Shown here piece after piece: positions 15,824 through 24,437 of a stretch of DNA of 64,000 nt (position 1 is its first letter; each line of letters opens with the position of its first letter). The stretch spans positions 1 through 64,000 of the forward strand of contig DVGV01000061.1 of NCBI GenBank assembly GCA_018712545.1. The letters run 5' to 3'. Position numbers and translations under genes: made by a program. The DNA comes from Candidatus Coprenecus merdigallinarum (lineage in GTDB: Bacteria > Bacteroidota > Bacteroidia > Bacteroidales > UBA932). The notes under the pieces were generated by a model. It was not told the DNA's origin. It did no database searches and saw only the letters and a program-made list of their open reading frames with translations.

Positions 15824-18800
15824 TTATTCCTTGCCTGCGAGACGCTTGTAGGACTCGTAGCGGATCTGTGCGAAGTGCTGGGTCTTGTCGAAGAGTTCCT
15901 GGGCGATGTCGGGGAAGCTCTTCATCAGCGAGCTGTAGCGCACCTCACCCTTGATGAACTCCTGGAACTTGCTCCAGTCGGGCTCCTTGCTGTCGAGGCT
16001 GAAAGGATTCTTGCCTTCTTCGGCCAGCGCGGGATTGAAGTGATACAGATGCCAGTAACCGCACTCGACGGCGAGTTTCTCTTCGTGCTGGCTCCTGCCC
16101 ATGCCGTTGCGCAGACCGTGGTTGATGCAGGGAGCATAGGCGATGATCAGGGAAGGTCCGTTGTAGGCCTCTGCCTCCTTCAAGACGTTGAAGTACTGAG
16201 CGGGGCTGGCGCCCATAGCCACCTGTGCCACGTATACGTAACCGTAGCTCATGGCCATCATGCCGAGGTCTTTCTTGCGTACCCTCTTGCCGGAGGTCGC
16301 GAACTTGGCCACGGCACCTGCGGGGGTGGACTTGGACGACTGTCCGCCGGTATTGGAGTACACCTCGGTGTCGAGGACGAGGACATTGACATTCTCGCCG
16401 GAAGCCAGGACATGGTCCAGTCCGCCGTATCCGATATCGTATGCCCAGCCGTCACCGCCGAAGATCCACTGGCTGCGTGCAGGGATATAGTCCTTGTACC
16501 CGAGAAGCTCGCGGCATGCCTCGCAGTCGCTTTCCTCGAGCATCGGCACGAGCTTGTCGCAGATCTCGCGGGTTGCGGTGGCGTTGCCTCTCTCAGAGAG
16601 CCACTGTTCGAAGAGAGCCTTGATCTCTGAAGAACACTTGGGGCACTCCAGACCTTTCTTCATCAGTTCTGCCACAGTATTGCGCAGACGCTCTGTTCCG
16701 AGTCTCATACCGAGACCGAACTCGGCGTTGTCCTCGAACAGGGAGTTGTCCCATGCGGGTCCGCGTCCATTGTGGTCTGTGCAGTAAGGAGACGAAGGGA
16801 ACGAGCCGCTGTAGATAGAAGAGCAGCCGGTAGCGTTGGCCACCATCATATGGTCGCCGAAGAGCTGAGTGATGGTCTTGATATAAGGAGTCTCACCGCA
16901 GCCGGCGCAGGCACCGGAGAACTCAAACAGAGGCTGTGAGAACTGGGAATTCTTGAGGTTCTGAGTCTTGGGAGCGACAGTATCCTTATAGCCCACGTTG
17001 GCATGCATGTAGTCAAATACAGGCTGCTGGTCCATCTGCGTAGCAAGGTGCTTCATCTCGAGAGCCTTCTCCTTGGCAGGACATACGTCCACGCAGTTGC
17101 CGCAGCCGGTGCAGTCCATAGGAGACACCTGCATGGTGAAGCGGTAAGCCTTGAAAGCGGCGATACCCTGGGTGCTCTTGGCAGCCTTGGGAGCCTTGGC
17201 CAGTTCCTCCTCAGTGGTAAGGAAAGGACGGATAGCGGCGTGAGGGCAGACGTACGCGCACTGGTTGCACTGGATACATTTCTCAGGATTCCACTCGGGA
17301 ACGCTCACAGCTATACCGCGTTTCTCGTAAGCGGCTGTGCCGGCAGGAATGGTACCGTCGGCATACTCGCCGGTAAATGCGCTCACAGGCACATCATAAC
17401 CGTTCTGAGCGTTGACCACATCGGCCACATTGCGCACCCACTCAGGGGCCAGACGGTCGAAATTGGCGGGACGGAAACGGGAAACCACGTTCTTCCAGTC
17501 AGCAGGAACGACAAGCTCCTCGTACTCGGCGCCGCGGTCTACTGCAGCATAGTTCATGCTGACCACCTTTTCGCCCTTCTTGCCATAACTCTTGTCGATG
17601 GCTTTCTTCATAAAGGCCACTGCCTGGTCATAGGGGATGATGCCGGTGATCTTGAAGAACGCCGACTGGAGAATGGTATTGGTGCGATTGCCCAGACCGA
17701 TCTCCTCTGCAATCTTAGTTGCATTGATTACGAACACCTTGAGGTTCTTCTCCGCGATGACCTGCTTTACATGATCAGGTATCCTCTTGATGGTCTCTTC
17801 CATCGACCAGAGGCTATTGAGCAGGAAGGTGCCGTTCTGCTTGATGCCTTTGAGCACATCATACTTGTAGAGATATGAAGGCACGTGACAGGCCACGAAA
17901 TCGGGAGTCGACACGAGGTAGGGAGAAGTAATCGGGCTGTCACCGAAACGCAGGTGCGAGCAGGTGTAACCGCCTGACTTCTTGGAATCGTAGTCAAAAT
18001 ATCCCTGGCAGTATTTGGGGGTGTGGTCGCCTATAATCTTGATTGTATTCTTGTTCGCACCCACTGTACCGTCTGAGCCAAGACCGTAGAACTTGCACTC
18101 GTAGGTACCTTTCCGGGCAAGGGAAATCTCCTCGCCCACGGGAAGGGACTTGTAAGTCACATCGTCGGTGATACCGATAGTGAAGTCGGTCTTGGGCTCC
18201 TTCTGCTTGAGATTCTTGAACACCGCGAAAATCTGAGCGGGGCTGGTATCCTTGGAGGAGAGTCCGTAGCGTCCTCCGATGACGTAGGGAGCGTCTCCGC
18301 CCAACTCGGCAAGCGTGGACTTGATGTCCAGATACAGAGGCTCGCCCACGCTTCCGGGCTCCTTGCAGCGGTCGAGGACGGCAATCCTCTTCACGCTCTT
18401 GGGCAGCACCCTGAAGAAGTACTTGGAGGAGAAAGGCCTGTAGAGACGGACGGTTATCACACCGACCTTCTCGCCTTTGGCCATAAGGGCATCCACCACC
18501 TCGCGTATAGTCTCGCAGACGGAGCCCATGGCTATGATTATATCCCTGGCTTCGGGATCACCGTAATAGTCGAAAGGCAGGTAATGGCGTCCTGTCAGCT
18601 CACCGATCTCGCCCATATAGCGGGCAACGATATCGGGCACGGCGTTGTAGTAGGTATTGCAGGCTTCACGGGCCTGGAAATATACATCGGGATTCTGCGC
18701 GGTACCACGGGTCACAGGCTTGTTGGGGTTAAGAGCCTTCTTGCGGAAAGCGGCGAGAGCCTTCTCGCTGATCATGCCCTTGAGGGCATCAGAGTCGAGA

Positions 18801-19360
18801 ACCTCAATCTTCTGAATCTCGTGGGAAGTACGGAATCCGTCGAAGAAGTGGATAAAGGGGACGCTGGACTTGATTGTCGAAAGATGCGCCACAGCGCCGA
18901 GATCCATGGCTTCCTGCACGCTTGAAGAGGCCAACATGGCGAAACCGGTCTGACGGCAGGCCATCACGTCCTGATGGTCTCCGAAAATCGAGAGAGCCTG
19001 GGTGGCAAGAGCGCGGGCCGATACATGGAACACCGTGGGCAACAGCTCGCCGGCAATCTTGTACATGTTGGGGATCATCAGCAACAGGCCCTGTGATGCA
19101 GTGAATGTGGTGGTCAGGGCACCGGCCTGAAGCGAGCCGTGAACGGCTCCGGCAGCACCGCCCTCACTCTGCATCTCGGTGACCTTCACGGTCTCACCGA
19201 AAAGGTTCTTCTTTCCGAAAGCAGCCCACTCGTCCACGTACTCGGCCATGGTCGAGGAAGGAGTGATGGGATAGATGGCGGCATGCTCGCTGAACATATA
19301 CGCCACGTGCGCAGCGGCGTAGTTACCGTCACAGGTAATGAATGTTTTTTCTTTTGCCAT
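15824..19360 (-). CDS. nifJ: Pyruvate:ferredoxin (flavodoxin) oxidoreductase
   Basis: Converts pyruvate and CoA to acetyl-CoA and CO2 while reducing ferredoxin or flavodoxin; a single-chain homodimeric enzyme of 1178 residues, the usual length. Domain I starts with the pyruvate-binding YPITPSSTMAEY. Two 4Fe-4S ferredoxin motifs, CIQCNQCAYVCP and CTGCGNCVDVCP, lie around residues 690-755. The TPP domain has ACAGCGETPY, FGGDGWAYDIGYGG and YSNTGGQSSKS, with an additional cluster cysteine set. It is the central fermentation enzyme here, and its reduced ferredoxin is the expected substrate of the Rnf complex encoded at the end of the window. No -7 element was found upstream. Confidence 0.97.
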   Translation of the reverse strand: MAKEKTFITCDGNYAAAHVAYMFSEHAAIYPITPSSTMAEYVDEWAAFGKKNLFGETVKVTEMQSEGGAAGAVHGSLQAGALTTTFTASQGLLLMIPNMYKIAGELLPTVFHVSARALATQALSIFGDHQDVMACRQTGFAMLASSSVQEAMDLGAVAHLSTIKSSVPFIHFFDGFRTSHEIQKIEVLDSDALKGMISEKALAAFRKKALNPNKPVTRGTAQNPDVYFQAREACNTYYNAVPDIVARYMGEIGELTGRHYLPFDYYGDPEARDIIIAMGSVCETIREVVDALMAKGEKVGVITVRLYRPFSSKYFFRVLPKSVKRIAVLDRCKEPGSVGEPLYLDIKSTLAELGGDAPYVIGGRYGLSSKDTSPAQIFAVFKNLKQKEPKTDFTIGITDDVTYKSLPVGEEISLARKGTYECKFYGLGSDGTVGANKNTIKIIGDHTPKYCQGYFDYDSKKSGGYTCSHLRFGDSPITSPYLVSTPDFVACHVPSYLYKYDVLKGIKQNGTFLLNSLWSMEETIKRIPDHVKQVIAEKNLKVFVINATKIAEEIGLGNRTNTILQSAFFKITGIIPYDQAVAFMKKAIDKSYGKKGEKVVSMNYAAVDRGAEYEELVVPADWKNVVSRFRPANFDRLAPEWVRNVADVVNAQNGYDVPVSAFTGEYADGTIPAGTAAYEKRGIAVSVPEWNPEKCIQCNQCAYVCPHAAIRPFLTTEEELAKAPKAAKSTQGIAAFKAYRFTMQVSPMDCTGCGNCVDVCPAKEKALEMKHLATQMDQQPVFDYMHANVGYKDTVAPKTQNLKNSQFSQPLFEFSGACAGCGETPYIKTITQLFGDHMMVANATGCSSIYSGSFPSSPYCTDHNGRGPAWDNSLFEDNAEFGLGMRLGTERLRNTVAELMKKGLECPKCSSEIKALFEQWLSERGNATATREICDKLVPMLEESDCEACRELLGYKDYIPARSQWIFGGDGWAYDIGYGGLDHVLASGENVNVLVLDTEVYSNTGGQSSKSTPAGAVAKFATSGKRVRKKDLGMMAMSYGYVYVAQVAMGASPAQYFNVLKEAEAYNGPSLIIAYAPCINHGLRNGMGRSQHEEKLAVECGYWHLYHFNPALAEEGKNPFSLDSKEPDWSKFQEFIKGEVRYSSLMKSFPDIAQELFDKTQHFAQIRYESYKRLAGKE

Positions 19361-19398
19361 TACTAAGACAATTTAGTAGTTATTGTTATATGGTTGAA

Positions 19399-20259
19399 TT
19401 ACTTTTCCGCAGGAAGGCATTTCCTGATAAGTCCCTGCAGGACGGCTCCGGGGCCGAGCTCTACGAACTCGTCAGCTCCGTCACGATGCATGTTAAGAAC
19501 AGTCTGGGTCCATCTTACCGGAGATGTGAGCTGCTTGAGAAGCTTCTCCTTGATGACTGCAGGATCGGTCGACGGCAGAGCGTCTACATTCTGATACACC
19601 GGGCACACAGGAGTCCTGATATCGGTCCGGCTTATGGCCTCTGCAAGCTCCACGCGGGCGGGCTCCATCAGAGGGGAATGAAAAGCGCCGCCTACGGCAA
19701 GGCGGAGTGCTCTTTTTGCACCGGCGTCCTTAAGCACGGCACAAGCCTTGTCCACTGCCTCGATCTCACCGGAGATGACCAGCTGTCCCGGGCAGTTGTA
19801 GTTTGCGGGAACGACCACACCGTCAATATCGGCACAGGCCTTCTCGACCACCCCGTCTGGCAGTCCGATGATGGCTGCCATCGTAGACGGATGCGCCTCG
19901 CAGGCCTTCTGCATGGCCATAGCCCTGGCATACACCAGCCGCAGACCGTCCTCGAACGACATGGCGCCGGCTGCCACCAGCGCAGAGAACTCTCCCAGGG
20001 AGTGACCGGCGGTCATTCCCGGACGGAAGTCCTCGATTGTTGCGGCGGCTGCCACGGAATGAATAAAAACAGCCGGCTGAGTAACCTTTGTCTGCTTCAG
20101 GTCATCGGCCGAACCGTTGAACATTATATTGCGAATATCGAATCCGAGAATGTCGCAAGCGCTGTCTATAAGTGCTTTAGCTTTAGGGCTGACATCGTAC
20201 AGGTCCTTGCCCATCCCTGTAAACTGTGCTCCCTGTCCGGGAAAAACATAAGCTGTCAT
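19399..20259 (-). CDS. fabD: Malonyl-CoA:ACP transacylase
   Basis: Loads malonyl groups from CoA onto acyl carrier protein for fatty acid synthesis. I take the ATG at 20259 (MTAYVFPGQGAQ), giving 287 residues or slightly fewer, because the longer frame would need a TTG. The N-terminal PGQGAQ, the catalytic serine in TAGHSLGEFSAL (about S87) and the histidine in GGAFHSPLM (about H194) are all present. It stands apart from the fabH-F-Z-G operon, with its own upstream region shared with a divergent tRNA-Arg gene. Confidence 0.95.
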   Translation of the reverse strand: MTAYVFPGQGAQFTGMGKDLYDVSPKAKALIDSACDILGFDIRNIMFNGSADDLKQTKVTQPAVFIHSVAAAATIEDFRPGMTAGHSLGEFSALVAAGAMSFEDGLRLVYARAMAMQKACEAHPSTMAAIIGLPDGVVEKACADIDGVVVPANYNCPGQLVISGEIEAVDKACAVLKDAGAKRALRLAVGGAFHSPLMEPARVELAEAISRTDIRTPVCPVYQNVDALPSTDPAVIKEKLLKQLTSPVRWTQTVLNMHRDGADEFVELGPGAVLQGLIRKCLPAEK

Positions 20260-20282
20260 ATTCAAAATTCAGTTTTTATTTA

Positions 20283-20290
20283 TACATTTG
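20283..20290 (+). promoter_or_regulatory. -7 promoter element of tRNA-Arg
   Basis: TACATTTG matches TAnnTTTG and ends ten bases before the tRNA. No -33 TTTG is evident. Confidence 0.5.
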
Positions 20291-20300
20291 CAGTCCGTAC

Positions 20301-20372
20301 GCCTCCGTAGTTTAATGGATAGAATGAGAGATTCCGGTTCTCTTGGTTGGGGTTCGATTCCCCACGGAGGTA
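20301..20372 (+). tRNA. tRNA-Arg (anticodon CCG)
   Basis: A complete 72-base cloverleaf. The acceptor GCCTCCG pairs with CGGAGGT (G1-T72 wobble), the anticodon stem is AGAGA/TCTCT with loop TTCCGGT, and the T arm TGGGG/CCCCA has loop TTCGATT. The anticodon CCG reads the arginine codon CGG. CCA is not encoded. The last base touches the stop codon of the convergent HdeD gene, and no terminator separates them. Confidence 0.93.
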
Positions 20373-20963
20373 CTATTCTTCAATCTGCCTCACACTCCCA
20401 TCAGTTTCCGTATCCACTACTATATTTTTCATTTCCCTCCGGATGGTGTATGTCGATGCGAACTCCGACACTGAGTAAAGCAGCAGAGTGGCTCCGAATA
20501 CCACGAACACCGCATTGCTGCTCCTGTCCGGAAAGAAAAACATTACTATACCGAGGATAAGGGTTATCGCAGGGCCGATGTACAGAGGCCACGGCACGCG
20601 CACGGTCTTGGCCGAGCGGAAGAGATTGATGATCTCACCCAGTCCGAAAACCAGAAGGACAAGACCGAAGACGAACATTATCAGCTCCGCGAAGAATTTG
20701 GGGAAAATAATGAGGACCAGTCCGAAGGCAATATCAACAATCGAGTTGAGCAGCAGCAGAGGGACCTTCTCCTTCTTCCACTTGCCGGTATACGAAAGAA
20801 TCAGGCTCACCAGACCTACGGCAAGAATCAGCGCTCCGAGGATTATCATGATGGAGTTCTTGACGGCCTCCGGCCAGACAACCAGGACAAGACCGCCTAT
20901 CAGGGCTATTATCGCCCTGGAATAACCGTAGGATCTATCAAAAAAGACATTGGCTGTTTTCAT
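20373..20963 (-). CDS. HdeD/DUF308-family membrane protein
   Basis: A 196-residue integral membrane protein with about six hydrophobic helices arranged as three repeated pairs (for example ALIGGLVLVVWP, FGLVLIIFPKFF, LILGIVMFFFPD). The recurring [FW]P after a hydrophobic run is typical of HdeD/DUF308 proteins, whose E. coli member is linked to acid resistance. The real function is unknown. I choose the ATG at 20963; the -7 promoter element ends four bases before it, which suggests a leaderless transcript. The stop codon abuts tRNA-Arg. It is divergent from the patatin gene. Confidence 0.85.
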   Translation of the reverse strand: MKTANVFFDRSYGYSRAIIALIGGLVLVVWPEAVKNSIMIILGALILAVGLVSLILSYTGKWKKEKVPLLLLNSIVDIAFGLVLIIFPKFFAELIMFVFGLVLLVFGLGEIINLFRSAKTVRVPWPLYIGPAITLILGIVMFFFPDRSSNAVFVVFGATLLLYSVSEFASTYTIRREMKNIVVDTETDGSVRQIEE

Positions 20964-20967
20964 ACTG

Positions 20968-21001
20968 CAAAGATACAAAACGATTTTGAAAACACATCAA
21001 A
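20968..21001 (-). promoter_or_regulatory. Promoter of the HdeD gene, possibly leaderless
   Basis: Minus-strand -33 TTTG (20998-21001) and -7 TATCTTTG (20968-20975) with 22-base spacing. Only four bases separate the -7 element from the ATG. Confidence 0.6.
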
Positions 21002-21015
21002 ACAAATTATATTTG
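20984..21015 (+). promoter_or_regulatory. Promoter of the patatin gene
   Basis: -33 TTTTG (20984-20988) and -7 TATATTTG (21008-21015) are separated by 19 bases. It overlaps the divergent HdeD promoter, so the two may interfere. It also shows that the frame opening at 20950 is not the true start. Confidence 0.65.
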
Positions 21016-21033
21016 TCTATCAATAACCCCTAT

Positions 21034-21948
21034 ATGAATGAGATAACAAAAAATGCAGCACTGGTTCTCGCCAGCGGCGGTTCCAGAGGGCTTGCGCACA
21101 TCGGCGCAATAGAAGTGCTGGAAGAGCACGGGTTCAGGGTAACATCCATCGCCGGTGCGTCGATGGGCGCTCTCGTCGGCGGAATCTACGCGGCGGGAGG
21201 TCTGGACGCATTCAAGGAATGGATGAGGACAGTCGACAGGATGAAGGTATTCAACCTGATGGACTTCACAATAGGGAACGGCGGCTTCGTCAAGGGCGAA
21301 AAGGTCATCGATGAACTCAAGAGCATCATCCCGGACAAACTTATTGAAGACCTTCCCGTCCCTTTCACCGCTGTCGCCACCGATATCCGTCACCGCAGGG
21401 AAGTGCTGTTCAACAGCGGCAGCCTGTATGACGCCATACGGTCCTCCATATCCATGCCCTCCATCTTCACGCCCAACCGCATCGGCGACATGCTGCTGAT
21501 AGACGGAGGCGTAGTCAATCCTGTACCGGTCAACCGGGTGCTGCGGACTCCTGGCGACATCCTCGTGGCTGTAGACCTCAACGGCCCGTACATCGAGAAA
21601 CAGGAAGAAGAGCCGGAGGATAAGAAAAGCCGCCTCCGCGGCAGACTGGAGAGAATCGTGGACTCCATCTCCGACAAAGTCCTGAAAGACAAGGTAGAAG
21701 CCAGCTTACCCCAGATAAAGGACAAAGAAAAAGAGGATGACGACGACATGGGTATCGTCTCCATCCTCAATCAGTCTTCGAGCATGATGATTCAGACCAA
21801 CGCGGACCTGACCCTCAAGCTCTACCCTCCGGATATCCTCGTGCGCATCGCCAAGAACGCCTACTCCACCATGGAGTTCTACAAGTATGACGAGATCGTC
21901 GCCCTCGGCCGCACAAAGATGGAGGAGGCCCTGCGGAATTTCCGCTAA
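21034..21948 (+). CDS. Patatin-like phospholipase
   Basis: A 304-residue serine acyl-hydrolase of the patatin/RssA group. It shows the oxyanion-hole ASGGSRG (13-19), the nucleophile elbow GASMG with S43, and the catalytic aspartate in DGG (D157). No signal peptide is seen, so it is cytoplasmic or peripheral. A charged segment at about residues 185-250 (EEEPEDKKSRLRGR and the stretch ending KDKEKEDDDD) is an insertion with unknown role. The lipid substrate is unknown. The ATG at 21034 is chosen because the promoter lies just upstream. It converges with fabG, the stops overlapping in CTAA. Confidence 0.9.
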   Translation: MNEITKNAALVLASGGSRGLAHIGAIEVLEEHGFRVTSIAGASMGALVGGIYAAGGLDAFKEWMRTVDRMKVFNLMDFTIGNGGFVKGEKVIDELKSIIPDKLIEDLPVPFTAVATDIRHRREVLFNSGSLYDAIRSSISMPSIFTPNRIGDMLLIDGGVVNPVPVNRVLRTPGDILVAVDLNGPYIEKQEEEPEDKKSRLRGRLERIVDSISDKVLKDKVEASLPQIKDKEKEDDDDMGIVSILNQSSSMMIQTNADLTLKLYPPDILVRIAKNAYSTMEFYKYDEIVALGRTKMEEALRNFR

Positions 21949-22694
21949 AGCATGCCGCCGTCGCAGACAATCACCTGACCCGTCACATACGAGGAGAGGT
22001 CGGAAGCGAGGAACAGAGCCACGTTGGCTATATCCTCGGGAGTACCGCCGCGACGGAGGGGTATCTTCTTGTTCCACTCGTCACGTACTTCCTGAGGCAG
22101 GGCATTGGTCATGTCGGTGATGATGAATCCGGGAGCTATGGCATTGGCGCGGATGCCGCGGGAACCCATCTCCTTGGCAATGGACTTGGCCAGACCGATC
22201 AGACCGGCTTTGGACGCTGAGTAATTGCACTGTCCGGCATTGCCGTTAACACCCACCACCGAAGAGATGTTGATGATGCTGCCTCCTCTCTGACGGGCCA
22301 TGATAGGGGTCAGGGCATGAGTAAAGTTGAACGCACTCTTGAGGTTGACTGTAATGACGCTGTCCCACTGCTGCTCGGACATCCTCATCATCAGGCCGTC
22401 GCGTGTAATACCTGCATTGTTTACCAGGATGTCGATATGACCGAAATCCTCATTGATCTGACTGACCGTAGCATGGGCCTCGGCGAAATCAGCCGCGTTG
22501 GAGGCATAGCCCCGGCACTGTACTCCGAGAGCCGATATCTCTGCAACAGTGTTTTTGAAATTGTCGTCCTCCTTGAGGTCCGTGAAAGCGATGTCGGCTC
22601 CTGCAGAAGCCAGTTTCATGGCTATAGCCTTGCCGATACCGCGGGCGGCTCCTGTTATCAGGGCCACTTTCCCTTTTAATAATCCTTCTAACAT
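21945..22694 (-). CDS. fabG: 3-oxoacyl-ACP reductase
   Basis: NADPH-dependent reduction of 3-oxoacyl-ACP in fatty acid elongation. The 249-residue SDR protein has the cofactor loop TGAARGIG (14-21), NNAG (92-95), and the catalytic Y158 and K162 in YSASK. It is the last gene of the operon fabH-fabF-fabZ-fabG, five bases after fabZ. Its stop overlaps that of the convergent patatin gene. Acyl carrier protein is not encoded here. Confidence 0.94.
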   Translation of the reverse strand: MLEGLLKGKVALITGAARGIGKAIAMKLASAGADIAFTDLKEDDNFKNTVAEISALGVQCRGYASNAADFAEAHATVSQINEDFGHIDILVNNAGITRDGLMMRMSEQQWDSVITVNLKSAFNFTHALTPIMARQRGGSIINISSVVGVNGNAGQCNYSASKAGLIGLAKSIAKEMGSRGIRANAIAPGFIITDMTNALPQEVRDEWNKKIPLRRGGTPEDIANVALFLASDLSSYVTGQVIVCDGGML

Positions 22695-22699
22695 AGCGT

Positions 22700-23137
22700 T
22701 TATTTTACTTTATCGTTAGGAATGACTGCGAATGACAGATTGGCCTCAACAGCAAGTTCGCCCTCTACGAAGGCTTTTGCCTCGATATAGAAGAGCATGG
22801 CCCTGTGATTGGTGATGTGGGCATGTACCTCAACGGTGTCACCGGGACGGACCTGACGTTTGAAACGGGTTTTGTCGATACCGGTGAAGAGGGTGGTGTG
22901 ACCCACCAGGTAGTCCTTGATCAGCAGAGAACTGCACTGTCCCATAATCTCACAGAGGATAACTCCGGGCACTACCGGATAGCCGGGGAAATGGCCCTGA
23001 AGAAAGAACTCATCCCCCTTTACATGATACTTGCCGATGCATTCCGAACCGTCGTTCTGAAGCTCCATCTCGTCCACCAGGAGCATGGGCTCGCGGTGAC
23101 GAAGGAATTTCTTAATTTCTTCTCTATCCATAATCAT
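22700..23137 (-). CDS. fabZ: 3-hydroxyacyl-ACP dehydratase, FabZ type
   Basis: A 145-residue hot-dog-fold dehydratase that removes water from 3-hydroxyacyl-ACP. The catalytic histidine lies in LQGHFPGYPVVPGVI (about H49), followed by the helix with the expected acidic residue in CEIMGQ. An in-frame ATG two codons downstream (23131) is an alternative start. It lies between fabF and fabG. The sequence could also serve a specialised fatty-acid or polyene pathway, but the cluster lacks the other genes of such systems. Confidence 0.9.
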   Translation of the reverse strand: MIMDREEIKKFLRHREPMLLVDEMELQNDGSECIGKYHVKGDEFFLQGHFPGYPVVPGVILCEIMGQCSSLLIKDYLVGHTTLFTGIDKTRFKRQVRPGDTVEVHAHITNHRAMLFYIEAKAFVEGELAVEANLSFAVIPNDKVK

Positions 23138-23160
23138 TTAGTTTAGTCAGTACTTTCTTG

Positions 23161-24426
23161 TCAGATACGTCTGAATGCGAGAACAGCGTTGTGACCTCCG
23201 AAACCGAGGGACGAGGACAGGGCAATGGTCAGCCTGGCCTCGCGGGCGCTGTTGGGGTTGACATCCAGATCGCACTCCGGATCGGGGACCTCGTAATGAA
23301 TCGTAGGAGGTACTATTCCGTCATGGAGAGCCATTACTGCCGCTACCGCCTCGATACCGCCGGCAGCTCCGAGAGCATGTCCGGTCATGGATTTGGTGGA
23401 GCAGAGGATAGCGCGGCGGGCTTCCGAGTCTCCGAGAGCGAGCTTGATGGCCGCTGTCTCGGACTTATCGTTCAGAGGAGTACCGGTACCGTGAGTGTTG
23501 ATGTGCAGCAGGTCGGAAGTGGAGTAATGGGCCTCCGTCAGGGCCTGCCTGAAAGCCTTGGCGGGCGTAGAACCGTCAGGGCATGGAGCGGTGTAGTGAT
23601 ATGCATCGCAGGTGTTGCCGTAACCGCATATCTCGGCGTAAATCTTGGCTCCGCGGGCGACAGCGTGCTCATACTCCTCGAGGACCACAACTCCGGCACC
23701 CTCTGCGATGACGAAACCCTGACGGCGGGCATCGAACGGCAGTGAGGCTGCCATGGGATCCTCTGCAGGAGAGAGGGCCTTGCTGTTGGAGAAACCTCCG
23801 ATGGCCAGAGGTGTCACTGCGGCCTCCGTACCGCCGGCAATGATAGCATCGGCGTAGCCGAATTTAATAGCCCTGTAAGCCTCGCCGATGGAGTGGGTGC
23901 CGGTGGCACAGGCGGTCACGATAGGCAGACACACGCCCTTGGCATGATGTGCGATGGCGACATTGCCGGCAGCGATATTGGCTATCATCGTAGGGATGAA
24001 CAGGGGAGATATCCACTGAGGTCCGTCCTTGATCAGCTTGGCTGTCTCGTTGACAAAGGAGTGCATGCCTCCGATACCGGAACCGATATAGACTCCGAAG
24101 CGGTCCGCCACTACTGTTCCGGGAGTATCATCCTCCTCGTCATCGGTGGACTTCAGTCCGCTCATGGCCACAGCCTGATTGGCTGCAGCAAGCGCGAAAA
24201 GGCTGAAACGGTCGAACTTCCTGGCCGCCTTGGGCTCGATGCCATAGTCGGCCGGTCTGAAGTCCTTGACCTCTCCTGCTATTTTCACTGAAAGTCCGTC
24301 CGTAGGGAACTGCGTGATATAGTCTATACCGCAGACTCCGTTAACGATGTTCTTCCAGAAAGTCTCTACATTATTTCCGACGGGCGAGACCACACCCATT
24401 CCTGTCACTACTACTCTTTTTTCCAT
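23161..24426 (-). CDS. fabF: 3-oxoacyl-ACP synthase II
   Basis: Condenses malonyl-ACP with acyl-ACP during chain elongation. It is 421 residues long and cytoplasmic. The Cys-His-His triad is visible: C173 in VTACATGTHS, the first histidine in NTHGTGTPLND and the second in TGHALGAAG. A short acidic insertion (STDDEEDD, about 93-100) is unusual for the family but is far from the triad. It is the second gene of the fab operon, 11 bases after fabH. Confidence 0.95.
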   Translation of the reverse strand: MEKRVVVTGMGVVSPVGNNVETFWKNIVNGVCGIDYITQFPTDGLSVKIAGEVKDFRPADYGIEPKAARKFDRFSLFALAAANQAVAMSGLKSTDDEEDDTPGTVVADRFGVYIGSGIGGMHSFVNETAKLIKDGPQWISPLFIPTMIANIAAGNVAIAHHAKGVCLPIVTACATGTHSIGEAYRAIKFGYADAIIAGGTEAAVTPLAIGGFSNSKALSPAEDPMAASLPFDARRQGFVIAEGAGVVVLEEYEHAVARGAKIYAEICGYGNTCDAYHYTAPCPDGSTPAKAFRQALTEAHYSTSDLLHINTHGTGTPLNDKSETAAIKLALGDSEARRAILCSTKSMTGHALGAAGGIEAVAAVMALHDGIVPPTIHYEVPDPECDLDVNPNSAREARLTIALSSSLGFGGHNAVLAFRRI

Positions 24427-24437
24427 ATCGTTTTATT

